64,000 nt of DNA from Zoroaster sp. YZ-2022 (lineage: Eukaryota > Echinodermata > Asteroidea > Forcipulatida > Zoroasteridae). Position 1 is the first letter of the stretch. Each line of letters begins with the position of its first letter. The stretch spans positions 29,293,560-29,357,559 of the forward strand of contig CM055823.1 in NCBI GenBank assembly GCA_029582265.1, given 5' to 3'. Of this stretch, positions 45,771 through 56,232 are shown piece by piece. The translations under genes and the position numbers were made by a program. The notes under the pieces were generated by a model. It had not been told where the DNA came from and ran no database searches. It saw nothing but the letters and a program-made list of their open reading frames with translations.

Positions 45771-45848
45771 AGAGTGGTGGAATTTGAACCTGCGACACAC
45801 AAGTTACTGTACAAACAATCTACCAACTGATCGAGCCATCTAGCCCTA
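45771..45848 (-). mobile_element. tRNA-like sequence (SINE head or tRNA pseudogene)
   Basis: On the minus strand, GGGCTAGATGGCTCGATCAG-TTGGTAGA resembles a pol III A box, and 45 bp on, CGCAGGTTCAAATTCC resembles a B box. The spacing is that of a tRNA. No clean cloverleaf or CCA end can be shown by eye, so a tRNA-derived SINE head or a pseudogene is more likely than a functional tRNA. Confidence 0.5.
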
Positions 45849-45921
45849 TTTTGGCTGTCTCCCTAGTTTTGTCAATATGTTTGTTGGGGCTCTAACAAAT
45901 TAATGTTTTTTTTTTAATTCT

Positions 45922-46482
45922 CTAGAAGTGAAGTTGATTGGTAGCTGAGGAGGGTTGTTTACATACCGATACTCTTTTTGTTGTACATTTTGCATCTGCC
46001 CACAAGCTGAAGTCCCCTATATTGGTAGGGTTTATGTACATAATGATGCAGATCTCATCCCCACTGTTGTTGGGGTCTCCTGATACCCAAGTCTGATTAT
46101 AGCTGGGCCGATCGGTGTCATCTCCAGAGCAATTCCAACTGGTACTGCTGTTTCCTTCCATCCTACAGTTAATCCAAGACGCTGTCACCGATGGGTATAT
46201 CACCTTTGTCTTAAGAAAATTTGCTAAGAAATCATTTTCCATCTGGGAGCGAGGTGCTGCCATGGTTGCCCCCAGTTCTTCACAGAATTTTCTGGCTTCG
46301 TCCCATACCTTCTTGTCCTTGTTGACCGTATAGCATGATGATCCCCATGGCTGCCAGCTATGTGGACAGCCTCGGCTCGCAACTGAAGCCCGGCAGTTAC
46401 CAGAAACCAGCAGAAATGGCGGGGAAATCACAGCGATGATCATAGCTAGGGTGAAGTACGTCTGTGAGTTCATCATCATCAC
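45922..46482 (-). CDS. secreted single-domain C-type lectin
   Basis: This intact 186-codon frame has a start of four Met, a hydrophobic signal peptide (TLAMIIAVISPPFLLVSG, residues 11-28) and one C-type lectin-like domain (about 39-176). Landmarks are GCPHSW (C39), SSCY (C50), A-KFCEELGA (C67), WVSGDPNNSGDEIC (132-145), WADAKC (161-166) and VSVCKQ (C174). Standard pairs would be C39-C50, C67-C174 and C145-C166, and C106-C118 may form an extra bond. The sugar-specificity tripeptide is DPN instead of EPN/QPD and WND is WAD, so Ca2+-dependent sugar binding is uncertain. N-glycosylation sequons occur at N111, N117, N129 and N138. The gene is intronless, and an A-rich run follows the stop within 10 bases. 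Such lectins are abundant in echinoderm immunity. It is the only complete gene in the window. Confidence 0.92.
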   Translation of the reverse strand: MMMMNSQTYFTLAMIIAVISPPFLLVSGNCRASVASRGCPHSWQPWGSSCYTVNKDKKVWDEARKFCEELGATMAAPRSQMENDFLANFLKTKVIYPSVTASWINCRMEGNSSTSWNCSGDDTDRPSYNQTWVSGDPNNSGDEICIIMYINPTNIGDFSLWADAKCTTKRVSVCKQPSSATNQLHF

Positions 46483-46489
46483 AGCGGTT

Positions 46490-49382
46490 ACTGCTGAACG
46501 TTATTAACAGAAATGTTTGAGGCTGCGGGCTTGAGGATAAATCGAATTGTTAAACTGCGTTTTAAAGTTGACAATATTTTATCTTGACTTTCAACACATA
46601 AAGCATAACAGCTTTCAATTGTCAACTGTTCACGAATGTCTGTTTTTGTAAATCAATCAAATAAAGTACTATAAGCTGTTGCAAATTACAAAGAAGTAAT
46701 AAGTTTCAAGTTTCGCTCATAGCAGATCGAGTCTTTACCACTTGTAAATCACTTATAAATATTGCTTTAAAAACAACACTGAAAAGTACAATAGTAATTG
46801 ACCGTCGGTGCTACCGCTCACTACAAAATGGCAGGCCTGGCCTATGTCCAAATCGACGGAGAGAAAGGCTGGCTGTGGAGCAGTTACGTCCGTCGCAATA
46901 TTTTGCAGAATTCCGTTCCGAGTCGTATGTGACGTTTCAGGTGACTGATGGCTAAGCAGGAACACTTTGCTCTGATGTTATACTCAAAGAATTTCGAGTA
47001 GGCTTCGACAACAGAATTTATATAATATTGTCTGGAACTTGACCTGAAGAAAACAGGCGCACAAAACGATATCTTCGTTGCTGGCCCGAATCCATCTATT
47101 GGCGGCAACTCCCCACAGTTTAACCCAAATGCAATACCAGTCGCTCCCCACCACACAAATCACAATGAAATATCCAGAATATGATCAGCCTATCATTTTA
47201 GAGCAAAACATCCATCTAGCCTGTAAATCAAACGGCATTGAATAACCAATAATATTAAGTCATGCATTTCCATGACGATGGTGTTGATCACGGGCGCGCT
47301 TGATGTTATACAGGTGTCGAATTTTGCGGCGTTGCTATGGGTGGGCGGGGACTAGCTATGGCCAAATCTAGCTGGTTTATGCATGTCGACAGCAATACAA
47401 GCTGTTTCTTATGTATTTGCGCAATTGTTTAAATTCATACCTCTGGAAGCGTTTATTTGAAAGTGCGAGGGGTGGTTTCCTGTTTCCAAAATAAGGAGAC
47501 TCATGATTAGGCCTAAGTTCAAAATAATTATACAACCCCCAATATAAAGAGCAGGCAAATATTATGGCCCCGACTTCAAGATACTTCATAATCCAACCTG
47601 CTCCCCAACCCATATTTAAAATGCATGGCAACTACACTAGTTAAATAATGGAACTGCCTGTCAAATCAAGGCGTGGATTGGCCAACGTTTATAGCCATGC
47701 GTTTTACACATACATCAACCCAATAATCCATGAGTATTTCAGACGATCGATGGAAGTGAAATTAATGCGTGGCATGATATGTGCAACCTGTACAAAGCCC
47801 GTTTCGTTAATTTTTGCCCGACTGTAATTCAAGTAATTTTCAGGACAGCCCATTATCTTATCATTATACGAGGATGATGGATGTTTTGATTAATAGGAAA
47901 TTACATGGCTTTTAAGATCCTAAAAAAATAGATAAATTATAATACAATTTTCAAGGTAAAATCGGCCATGAGCATGAAACATTAATCTTAGAATTAATGG
48001 ATGTTCATTAAAAGCCGTTTGATAATGTTTTCCCTTTCACATAATAATACTATTAATATTATAATATTGTTGGTATATATTGTTTTCAGTAGTTCTTTTT
48101 GATGTATTTCTGAACGCACCGCCGGGTAGGCGTGTGCCACTGTTTTAAAAGTGTATGTTCAAATAAATAAATAAATAAATAATAGGAATGAGAAATTGAT
48201 GGCATACTTAACAGAGGTAAACCTTTAGAAGTGCCATGATGAATAGGCCATTAGGCCTTGGCTCATGTCATCTCTCCTAGGGGAAACAATTACATTACTC
48301 TTGATATTAACAAATTACCTAATTATTATCTGACAGTTAGCCCGGTGGTGTTGGTCGTTGGGTGTCCGTCTAGCAGTTTCCTTTCTGTTTTGTCCCCCAC
48401 AAAGGCTGGTTTATATATACAGGGTTTTTTATGTGTAAAAGATGATGACTCTCATCAGAGTTGCAAGACGGGAAATTTTTGTTTGAAATAATTTCTGATG
48501 TAAATGCCTTTTTTTTTTCACTTGTATATTTTTATGCATACTCAAAGTACAAGCAGACGAATAGAGGCAGTTTTGTCAACATTGCCAATGCTGTACCTTC
48601 CCTTTAATACATTTCGAAATCTGTTAAAGTGTTCCGAATAATTATGAGAAGCCGTTTGTATCATTAATACACAGAGACTTCATTTCTGCATATTTAAGCA
48701 TTATATTAACCCATTAAAGATGTTCTCCGCTACACATTGTTAACGACAGGATAAATGCACCAGTTCCGCCGACTCAATTTTACCCCGTGTTCCAAGAGGC
48801 AAGAAGGGAAGAAAGAACCAATAATTATGTCAACCCCGAGTCCCAATTCTCGGAAGAATATATCAAAATGTCAGACAAAGGCAAGTTTTGATGAGTTTTC
48901 CAATTGGAAATGCCAGAAGGCCTTCGTTTATTTATATTGCAGCAATCTAATAACACAAACGTTAACATTTTCAGGCTTCCCAGTGCCTAATCTACCAAAT
49001 ACAGGTTTTTTAAAATAGGTTTTAAAAGCAAAATATAGGTTATTATAGGTTTAAATGCCAAAAATATAGGCTTTTATAGGTTATTTCTTGTGATTATGCA
49101 GTGTTAGTAACAAGTTTTTGGTAAATTGCTCACCTTCGAGTACTTTTGCAACAAAGTACATTACCCCATAACCTGTCCAGCAGAAAATCTAAGAGCGGCG
49201 CACATGTTACAGTTTGGCTACTGTTTTGGCTTCATCTCTTTATACTTAAGAAGCAATTTTTCTTCAAAGCCATGAGGATTTTATGAGGAAGTTGAAAATG
49301 TGTTGCAGGAGATTTAAAAATATTGGTTTTTATAGGTTAATATAGGTTTTTGGGTGAAATAAACGTTCCCACTAGTTTTGAA
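46490..49382. other. mostly unannotatable intergenic DNA
   Basis: No gene is recognised. The ORFs at 46753-46965, 46884-47156 and 47377-47631 (-) and 48258-48491 and 48755-49018 (+) lack domains. AATAAATAAATAAATAATAG at 48164-48184 may be a retroposon tail. TATAGGTTATTATAGGTTTA at 49030-49090 and TTTTTATAGGTTAATATAGG at 49326-49348 look like the two ends of a hAT-type MITE. Confidence 0.5.
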
Positions 49383-49385
49383 ATA

Positions 49386-49652
49386 TACTACTCAAAACAA
49401 TTTAGGGAACACCGGAATAATCTCAGTTAAAGCAAGATCATTTATTTCAGATAAACACAATGTTTCACAGAATTTATGAGAAACAACTGCACAATGAAGC
49501 AGATGATAAAGGATGCATGTAGTGATTACACATTTCATGACATGACTACTGAAAGAGAGAGGGGTTGCAAATGAAAATCCAGGTTCATGGAACATTTCAA
49601 ACCTATTTGATGTTAAAAATCCGGTGTTCCTTAAATTGTTTTGAGTAGTATA
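49386..49652. mobile_element. Tc1/mariner-type MITE (TATACTACTCAAAACAATTT)
   Basis: The inverted ends TATACTACTCAAAACAATTT-AGGGAACACCGG and CCGGTGTTCCTTAAATTG-TTTTGAGTAGTATA are over 30 bp long and begin at TA. The TA target and the ACT-CAAAACAATT...GGGAACA end are typical of Tc1/mariner-related elements. A lone TTGTTTTGAGTAGTATATAT end recurs at 49998-50017. Confidence 0.8.
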
Positions 49653-49722
49653 TAATAACGAGAAATCGTTGAATTCGTGCTTCAGGTTTTGCAGATGCCC
49701 CTCCAATCAGGACCCCCTGCAG

Positions 49723-49817
49723 TCTGCAGCTGCGACAATGGACACTGTGTCCCCGAGAGATACGTCTGTGATATGGAACAGAAGATTGCATCGACGGTAG
49801 CGACGAGAAGCAGTGCA
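49723..49817 (+). pseudogene. orphan LDL-receptor class A exon with frameshift
   Basis: A CCCCCTGCAG acceptor and an A-GTGAGT donor bound 95 nt. The first frame reads CSCDNGHCVPERYVCDME; after a 1-2-base shift it continues DCIDGSDEKQC. This is the LDLa pattern C-x-x-GHC-x6-C-D...DC-DGSDE-xx-C, whose C-terminal acidic residues bind Ca2+. Both borders are phase 1, as normal for LDLa exons, which should be a multiple of three; 95 nt confirms a frame error. No neighbouring exons of a receptor or matrix protein were found. Confidence 0.7.
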
Positions 49818-49872
49818 GTGAGTACACACTAGAAAAGGGTGTTTGCTCATCACTTGGTTTTGATTGTTCAGG

Positions 49873-50017
49873 GACCAATTCCATAAAGCTGCTAAGCAGA
49901 GAATTCTGCTAAGCAATATAAAACAGACTACCAGCCAAATGCATACATTTTGTATGAAAGTTTGGCTGGTAACCAAAAAAATCTGCTAAGCAAAAATTGT
50001 TTTGAGTAGTATATATG
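49873..50017. mobile_element. GGGACCAATTCCATAAAGCTGC MITE (short copy)
   Basis: GGGACCAATTCCATAAAGCT and repeated TGCTAAGCA words match the MITE at 18508-18795. An inner palindrome is CCAGCCAAATGCATAC / GAAAGTTTGGCTGG. The right end merges with a Tc1/mariner-like end (TTGTTTTGAGTAGTATAT). Confidence 0.55.
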
Positions 50018-50157
50018 ATTTTATGGGTTTCACTGGAGGCCTGCATTTTTCTACCATTACTTTATACAGTGTTTGTGAATGTTTCTGCAAATTGCTGATG
50101 TATTATATTTATCTATCCCTCAAGTGGCCCTCCGTTTATTTCACAATAACAGAGTGA

Positions 50158-50680
50158 TCGCCCTCACGTGTTTTATGGATAGAATGTTGTGTTGTTTATC
50201 AGCTTGATGAGAAATGAAATTTATCACTGTATTTATCTGTCCCGAATAGTACACAAGCAAAGAAGACAGACTCTATTGCACAGTTTTGACAAATTTCGTA
50301 ATTTGCTCCCCCCGGTCAAAAACTGCACAAGAGTTCTTAGATCCAATGCTCAAGCCTCCTTAACTGTTCCTTTTTACAATACTGAGAGATATAGAAATTC
50401 CACCATACCCGCCATAACCAGACTCCTCAATGTCAATGTTGGAACCTCTTTTAGTTGTTTTAATTGGGTTTTTTTACCCCTTGTTAACTTGTGCAATTTG
50501 TATATTTATTTTTAGTATTTTTAGTATTTTTTAACTGTGTGTTTTTATATAATTTTGTGTGAATTTTAATGTAATGTTTTAACTCTTTTGTACATTGAAG
50601 CGCTTTTGGCCTTTGGGCCATATGCTTAATTTGATGTGAAATAAACCAGAAATAAATAAATAAATAAATAAATGTATAAA
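50158..50680 (+). mobile_element. LINE 3' end with (AAAT)n tail
   Basis: An ORF tail at 50189-50515 reads HKQRRQTLLHSFDKFRNLLP, then NCTRVLRSNAQASLTVPFYN and SLIP-like sequence. This resembles the C-terminus of a non-LTR reverse-transcriptase ORF. The 3' UTR has GCGCTTTTGGCCTTTGGGCC and ends AAATAAATAAATAAATAAAT at 50653-50673. Confidence 0.6.
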
Positions 50681-50689
50681 TGATAGTCC

Positions 50690-51515
50690 ACCATGAATCC
50701 ATATTGAGATCTTAGCCCATTTATAACGCTACTTGACTGGTTTGTAATGTTTACTTGTTTATTAATTATAAACTATCGAGTAATATATGAGGGAGCAAGG
50801 GGAATTCCCTAGAGCAATCATCTATATTCTCTTTAAGTTTTAGATTGAAACTAGGGGGAAATATTAAGCCATTTGTCACTAGTTCTAATCGGTTACAGTG
50901 CAATTTCAATCTAAAAATTTTAGAGGGTAATATTTTATCTCCATAGTGCCCCCCCCCCCCCCAGCAATCCTGAAAACCCAGTCACCTGTATTAAGGCATA
51001 GTTACAATTGTCATAGTTACAATTGTCATAGTTACAATTGTCATGGAAAAACATGATCCTATCCAGTTCGTAAATTGATACGTAATACGCATGCGCAATG
51101 GTAGTATGTGCATTCTTTTTGATACTTTTGGTTCCAGCTGGCATACCGTTGTGTGTAATTTAACCTAAAACCCTTGATTTTAACCTTCAAAAGCAATTCT
51201 TGAGGCAGAAATTGACTTTGTTAATAAGATTTCGAGTCTTTACAACACGCATGTTAAATGCAAGTCCCAAACGTTCTAATATCTTTTAGAGAAAAAGAGT
51301 GGTTAATGCATTTCTAATGGGCTTCTGATGATCGTTGGATCCAGCACGTGTGAAGTGGGCGTGGTTTATGTTGGAATTACATCATACACTTACCAACAGG
51401 ATTGGTTAATTCACGCAGTTTGATTGACAGGCTAGATGGGACCTTCCGTCAACCACCACCCCCCCCCCCCTTTCCATGATAACGCCACTATGAACAACAA
51501 ACGGACACCTTCGTC
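50690..51515. other. non-genic stretch
   Basis: No gene is seen. Three tandem CATAGTTACAATTGT units lie at 50998-51045 and C homopolymers at 50947 and 51461. The end of this stretch is the left flank of the 4-kb TIR element. Confidence 0.5.
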
Positions 51516-51544
51516 ACGATCATATGGTGTTCTATAATGGACAC

Positions 51545-51810
51545 CTACGCGGCGCCTTTTTTTTTCTACGCGGCGACTTTTTTTTTTTACGCGGCGACTT
51601 TTTGTTTTTGGGCGGCGACTTTTTGTTTTTGGACGGCGACTTTTTTTTTACGCGGCGACTTTTTGTTTTTGGACGGCGAGTTTTTTTTTTACGCGGCGAC
51701 TTTTTGGTTTTGGACGGCGACTTTTTTTTTTTACGCGGCGACTTTTTGTTTTTGGGCGGCGACTTTTTTTTTTTACGCGGCGACTTTTTGTTTTTGGGCG
51801 GCGACTTCCG
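51545..51810. repeat. tandem GCGGCGACTTTTT units in left TIR
   Basis: Units of 19-22 bp alternate between an ACGCGGCGAC type followed by T8-10 and a GGGCGGCGAC/GGACGGCGAC type followed by TTTTTGTTTTT. Open frames in both directions (FFFLRGDF, SPRKKKKS) are artefacts of the unit. Confidence 0.9.
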
Positions 51811-51975
51811 GGTTGTTGAGTGTTTAGGGATTCCCGTACTCACGCGCATGCGCTGATAATAGTGGCTACTTCCGCATTTGTACTCGACTGCATGGCAGCA
51901 AATGCATGACTGCAGTGGTATACTATATACTCATGAGAGTGGTGATTCAAGTTTCTTTTGTAAATATTACTGAGG

Positions 51976-52235
51976 TACGGTAACACCATGTGATTATCCA
52001 CTCTAGCTACTACTAATAGTTCTTAAAATAAATTATCTAACTTAAGTAGATAAGGGATCGGGGAATGATGCTAGTCAAAACGTTGAGACCACTTAGCGAC
52101 ATATCTCACTTAGCGACAGTGAAGATAATTACAAGAAGTCCCCCCATCCCTTATCTACTTAGCGACAGTAGATTAGCATGATAAATTCTTTCAAGAACTA
52201 TTCTGCTAGAGTAGATAATCACATGGTGTTACCGC
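51976..52235. mobile_element. GGTAACACCATGTGATTATC MITE
   Basis: CGGTAACACCATGTGATTAT opens it and ATAATCACATGGTGTTACCG closes it, with further pairing of CTCTAGC...AATAGTTCTT and AAGAACTATT...GCTAGAG. It lies inside the 4-kb TIR element. Confidence 0.8.
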
Positions 52236-53123
52236 AAACCAAAATCCTATAAATCTTTCATTACTGAGGGTGTTAACAAATTTATAAAAAAGTAGATATG
52301 GAGTATAATCTGATTGTGCAATGAACTTTTTAAGTCTTTAACGAGGTTAAACTTCAAATATGAACAGTAACACACTTTGGAACTAAAAACATTTTTAATA
52401 TATGTGTTAGAATGTGTACAAACATTATGTGAGAATACTGTGATAAAATCACGAACACTAACAATAAAATGGTTATATGTAGGCCTATACTGCATACATA
52501 TAGATTAGAAAATACCCTTTCATACTTTTTTCATGATTGAAAGGCACGTTTTACATACAGTACACACAAACTTATTTTATGACAACTGTGAAATTACACG
52601 CTTTCACCCTTGTTGATGAATACTGGCTTATTAACTGGCTTCCCCAATTGTCGTAATAAGGCACATGGGATCAAGTTATTTCAGATCCCTTCTATGTAAT
52701 TACAGTCAAAGATTACTTCTGGACATCATCACTTAAAAATAAAAGTATGCAGCATATCCATTTTTTAAACGAGTCCACATTAAAAAAAAAACTCCTTCAA
52801 ACAACCCCCCCCCCCCCCCCCCCCTTTACAACTGTAACCACAACAGTCTCTCTGTTATGAGAATAATGTTAGTTTGGTCCACTGAATTCATATTCCACAA
52901 TATGTATTCTATATTGTGCTATCTCTGAACTGGTGTAAAAATACAGAAACTTAACAAATAAACATCACACAAATAGTAACTCAGAACATGGACAGGATAT
53001 TTTTCTGGAAAATATAACCGTCAAGAAAAATAACAAAAACTGTAGGCCTATTAGCAAAGACGATGGTGATTATCGCACTGAAATTTAGGCAGTTAATGAT
53101 GATGGTTTAGATCTTTTATTATG

Positions 53124-53304
53124 TCATGCTATATTTTGCCAAAGCCATGGGCCTCGAACCGCATATTCCATCATATTCTGCAGCTCACTTGGATCATCAA
53201 CCCCTGGAATAATTTGTAAGTCATGTAGAACCCACAGGGTGGAATTGCGTTTGCTCCTGTCCAGAATTCAAGTACATTGGGGAGTGAGATCGCAGCTCGT
53301 CCAC
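53124..53304 (-). pseudogene. HECT-like last exon of the TIR-element gene
   Basis: A TTTATTTCAG acceptor (53305) starts a frame GRAAISLPNVLEFWTGANAI-PPCGF. After a 1-2-base shift DLQIIPGVDDPSELQNMMEY follows, with AVRGPWLWQNIA and a stop. AATAAA sits 7 bases later. VL-FWTG...IPP-GF is the HECT ubiquitin-ligase C-lobe pattern of the G2E3-like proteins that are multicopy in invertebrates, and LP...DDP..L...M..AV fits the end of that lobe. The segment with the catalytic Cys is missing between the two blocks. So this is a deleted, frameshifted remnant. Confidence 0.5.
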
Positions 53305-53977
53305 CTGAAATAAATTTATGAAATTTGTTATGATTAATGTTAGTCTCTTTCCACAGTATAGATTTAGAAATGTAGAACAACAGTCAGAGCTATAAACCTG
53401 AAACATGTAAAATAGTACAGTAATTTGCAATCCTTACTGTTGAAAAATAAAGTTTATACCAGGGCAGTCCAATATTTTTGGGGGATAATTCCGACTGACG
53501 AGGGGTTGGAAAAAGACCTCAGGGAGTCAGGTCCACCTTGCTCCCTTACGAACTCCTCGGAAAATGACACTTTGTGTAAGATTTTTGCATAGAAATACAC
53601 AAATGAAACAAAACAAACAAACCATCAAGGCCTATATTAAACAAACTTTGTAGAAAGAAGTCTTTTAGAACACTTCTTTACAGGATAAAATCCAATATTA
53701 ATTCACTTTATCTACTTCCAGGGTGGGGAACAAAATTTAATTTCCAAAGAGGAAATCGTTTTTATTAAACTTTAATAAATGATAACTTTGATAGAAAAGC
53801 AAAACCTTGAAATATTTCATACAATTAATTCATATGACTTTAAAATCATGAATGCAGCAGAGACAACACAAAGATTACAGTTGGTAAGGGTGAGAGTTGC
53901 TGTTAAAAGATAAAGTGCAGCTTTGGTGATTGCATGGTTAATTTATCCATTCCATCGAACACAGTAATCATACTTAC

Positions 53978-54089
53978 TGTCTATGCTCTCCTTGCATTTT
54001 TGTTTGATTCTGACTCAGTCTCCAACTTTGCAAACACCAAGTAACCCAAATTCGCATCTGTTAAACAAACGGCTTCTTTTTGGGCTGAC
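53978..54089 (-). pseudogene. possible internal exon of the TIR-element gene
   Basis: A TTTCATAG acceptor (54090) and a GACA-GTAAGTATG donor bound 112 nt. An open frame gives AQKEAVCLTDANLGYLVFAK and LETESESNKNARRA, but reaches TAG 4 bases before the donor. I do not recognise the domain. Confidence 0.35.
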
Positions 54090-54306
54090 CTATGAAACAA
54101 ATGTTGATACAGTGAACATTGGCAATAAACTTGGATGGAAAGAATTATTGTTTTAAGCCAGCACTGCATTCCCCAAAATGGCATCTGTGCCACCAATGTA
54201 CATATTTAAAAAATATACTACTTACTCTAATACTCCGCAATAAGAACAATGTCATTTTCTTCTGAAAGTCACCTTCTTAACCTTGAGACTAAGGAATCAC
54301 TTGACC

Positions 54307-54473
54307 TTAACCCTCAAAGAGCCAGGCTTTTATGACCTTCTCACCTCAGTCAGTCAAAATGTGGCTAAAAGGTCAGCCGAAAAGTCATAAAGCCTATAGG
54401 CTTAACATGGGGAAAAATGCACTGCCACATTATCACAATGGGGTGGATTCCGCCCTGGTTCTTTGAGGGTTAT
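54307..54473. mobile_element. short TTAA MITE (CCCTCAAAGAGCCAGG ends)
   Basis: TTAACCCTCAAAGAGCCAGG opens it and CCTGGTTCTTTGAGGGTTAT closes it, with about 18 bp of inverted repeat and a TTAA/TTAT target. At 167 bp it is the smallest clean member of the TTAACCCT...AGGGTTAA set. It interrupts the possible exon 54474-54610 of the surrounding element gene. Confidence 0.8.
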
Positions 54474-54610
54474 AGAACATTCCCAGAAACTGGCAGTAAC
54501 TTTTCCTCCCAATCTCATAACCATTCCATCTTTGTGTAGCCTCCGCCTCTTCCCTATTTCAAAGGTTTCAACAGAGCAACAGACCAGTGCCGGATTGTCA
54601 CCACTTCTAG
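54474..54610 (-). pseudogene. possible exon of the TIR-element gene, cut by a MITE
   Basis: After a GTTATCTAG acceptor the minus frame reads SGDNPALVCCSVETFEIGKR, RRLHKDGMVMRLGGKV and TASFWECS up to the MITE edge. No domain is recognised. Its 3' part is displaced by the 54307-54473 MITE. Confidence 0.35.
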
Positions 54611-54683
54611 ATAACAATAACAGTAGGCTAATCAACTTCAAGTGGAAAAAATACAGCTACACTTGGAAGAATGTGTGACTCAC

Positions 54684-54746
54684 CTGGTTCACTGCAAATG
54701 TATCTATTATGTGCTCCAAGCCGAGTGCTGATAGTATCTCATCCAT
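54684..54746 (-). CDS. SAM-like first coding exon of the TIR-element gene
   Basis: The minus strand has a CATACAG acceptor, AAAATGG start context and 21 codons, MDEILSALGLEHIIDTFAVNQ, to a CAG-GTGAGT donor. I-SALGLEH-ID-F is the start of a SAM-type five-helix domain as found at the N-terminus of several multicopy invertebrate proteins. The exon is intact, but downstream exons are broken. Confidence 0.5.
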
Positions 54747-55591
54747 TTTACTGTATGAAACATGAGGAATAATAACATAGCAGATTCACAAGTTACAATA
54801 TAGAGGGCGCACCCTCAGATATGCATTGTGCACACAAATTGCGACCAGTACAGACTACTTAATTTGGAATACTACTACTAGAGAAACACAAGGGAATATA
54901 ACCAAACAAAACAAAGGAGTGCAGGGTAGAGGTATTCTTGAAAAAAGGGATACACCACTAACTAGTAAACCTAATAAATAATATTTTATCATTATGGCCC
55001 GCCTTTGTTTTAATACAGGGCCACCAAACTTACAAATGAGGAAAATCATTCCCATCCCAGCAGCCAAGCAAACCCAAAGCCCTCTTTAGAATGAGAAACC
55101 AAAAGATTATTCTCATCAGAGCAACTTTAAATAATAAATGTTCATGATTAGCATTAACGTTAAACATGATTAGCATAATTTTGTATAGGCCTATAGTGCT
55201 TATCTCACCCCACAATATGTATAATCGTTAGTTGGGAACTATGGATTCATCGTATGCCATATGCTGTCGTTCAGACTACAAATGCGGAAGTAGATCAGTT
55301 AAGCGCATGCGTGAGTAACCTGTGCACGGGAATCCCTAAACACTCAACAACCCGGAAGTCGCCACCCAAAACAAAACGCCGCCAAAACAAAAAGTCGCAT
55401 TAAAAAAAAAAGTGGCATCCAAAAACAAAAAGTCGCCGCGTATATATAAAAAAAAAAGTTGCTGTCCAAAAACAAAAAGTCGCCGCGTAGAAAAAAAAGG
55501 CGCCGCGTAGGTGTCCATTATAGAACACCATACGATCAGAGCAGACTTTCAACACGGCATGGAATCGGTGTCCTAGTTTAACATAGTATTA

Positions 55592-55772
55592 GCCAGCAAT
55601 ACCTCTGCGTGTCTTTTGGACGCCCTGTTTGCTAAATGGACACCCTGTTTAATTTGTAAAACACATGCAGAAGTATTGTAAGTTCAAGTTTTGGACAACC
55701 CTGTTTTTCAAAGAATAACAAATTTGGATTCCCTATCTCCAAATCCTGCCTTATACTCTAGTTTACGATAAC
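55592..55772. mobile_element. TTAGCCAG MITE copy 2 (GTGTCCAAA interior)
   Basis: GTATTAGCCAGCAATACCTC, TGTCTTTTGGACGCCCTG and ATCTCCAAATCCTGCCTTAT resemble 60818-60987 and the reverse of 17908-18071. Confidence 0.55.
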
Positions 55773-55786
55773 ATAGTAATAATAAT

Positions 55787-56126
55787 AATAATGTGTGGAC
55801 TTATATAGCGCACGTATCCACTAACTGAGTGGTGCTCAAGGTGCATTATATTATTACCCCTGCTCATAAGGCTCATAAATCATTCCTGAAACCATCTCAG
55901 CTCCCTGGGGAGTATACAGCTCAATTGCTGCCATTACAGCGCATATAGGGCTAATCAACCATCTCTGCCCTCACAGGTACCCATTTCACCCCTGGGTGGA
56001 GAGAAGCAATTATGGTTAAGTGTCTTGCTCAAGGACACAAGTGTCACGGCCGGGATTCGAACCCACATTCTGATGCTAACACCAGATGCTAACACCAGAA
56101 GCTAGACCGCTCGGCCACGACACTCC
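55787..56126 (-). mobile_element. tRNA-derived SINE copy 1
   Basis: On the minus strand the head GGAGTGTCGTGGCCGAGCGG-TCTAG carries an A box (TGGCCGAGCGG), and GTGGGTTCGAATCCCGGCCG carries a B box, as in tRNA-Leu/Ser-type SINEs. The body has CCCAGGGAGCTGAGATGG and the tail ends (ATT)n at 55787. A second copy lies at 56963-57338. Confidence 0.85.
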
Positions 56127-56232
56127 ACATAGTGACTGAAAATGACTGCCTCATTTATGCAGCAGCAGTGGCAAGTCTAAAACTAGCACTCCGATTCCAT
56201 GCCCTGTTGATCGTGACGATATTGTCCCTTTA

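Larger units (their letters stand above)
51523..55532 (-). mobile_element. 4.0-kb long-TIR transposon with HECT/SAM-like cargo gene
   Basis: The termini TATGGTGTTCTATAATGGAC and GTCCATTATAGAACACCATA begin long inverted repeats, 51523-51882 and 55278-55532. The 6-bp direct repeat CGATCA flanks both ends (51517-51522 and 55533-55538). The TIR holds about 12 units alternating TACGCGGCGACTTTTTTTT and TTTGGACGGCGACTTTTTG. Its inner part is TTGAGTGTTTAGGGATTCCC...CGCATGCG...ACTTCCGCATTTG. A minus-strand gene with consensus splice sites lies inside (54746-53124). The element sits in an AAAGGGACA MITE. I cannot assign a superfamily. Confidence 0.85.
55533..56232. mobile_element. AAAGGGACA MITE copy 4, interrupted
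   Basis: CGATCAGAGCAGACTTTCAA and GGCATGGAATCGGTGTCCTA (55533-55580) resume at AGTGACTGAAAATGACTGCC (56129) and end GACGATATTGTCCCTTTAA (56232). About 550 bp of other elements lie between. The 4-kb TIR element occupies its left end. Confidence 0.7.

Noticed and set aside
46884..47156. 90-codon ORF upstream of the lectin
   Set aside because: No domain or signal, and no evidence of transcription. It is simply an open stretch.
51524..51856. FFLRGDF and SPRKKKKS ORFs (RGD-like and basic)
   Set aside because: They are frames through the TIR subrepeats. The RGD and KKK runs have no protein meaning here.
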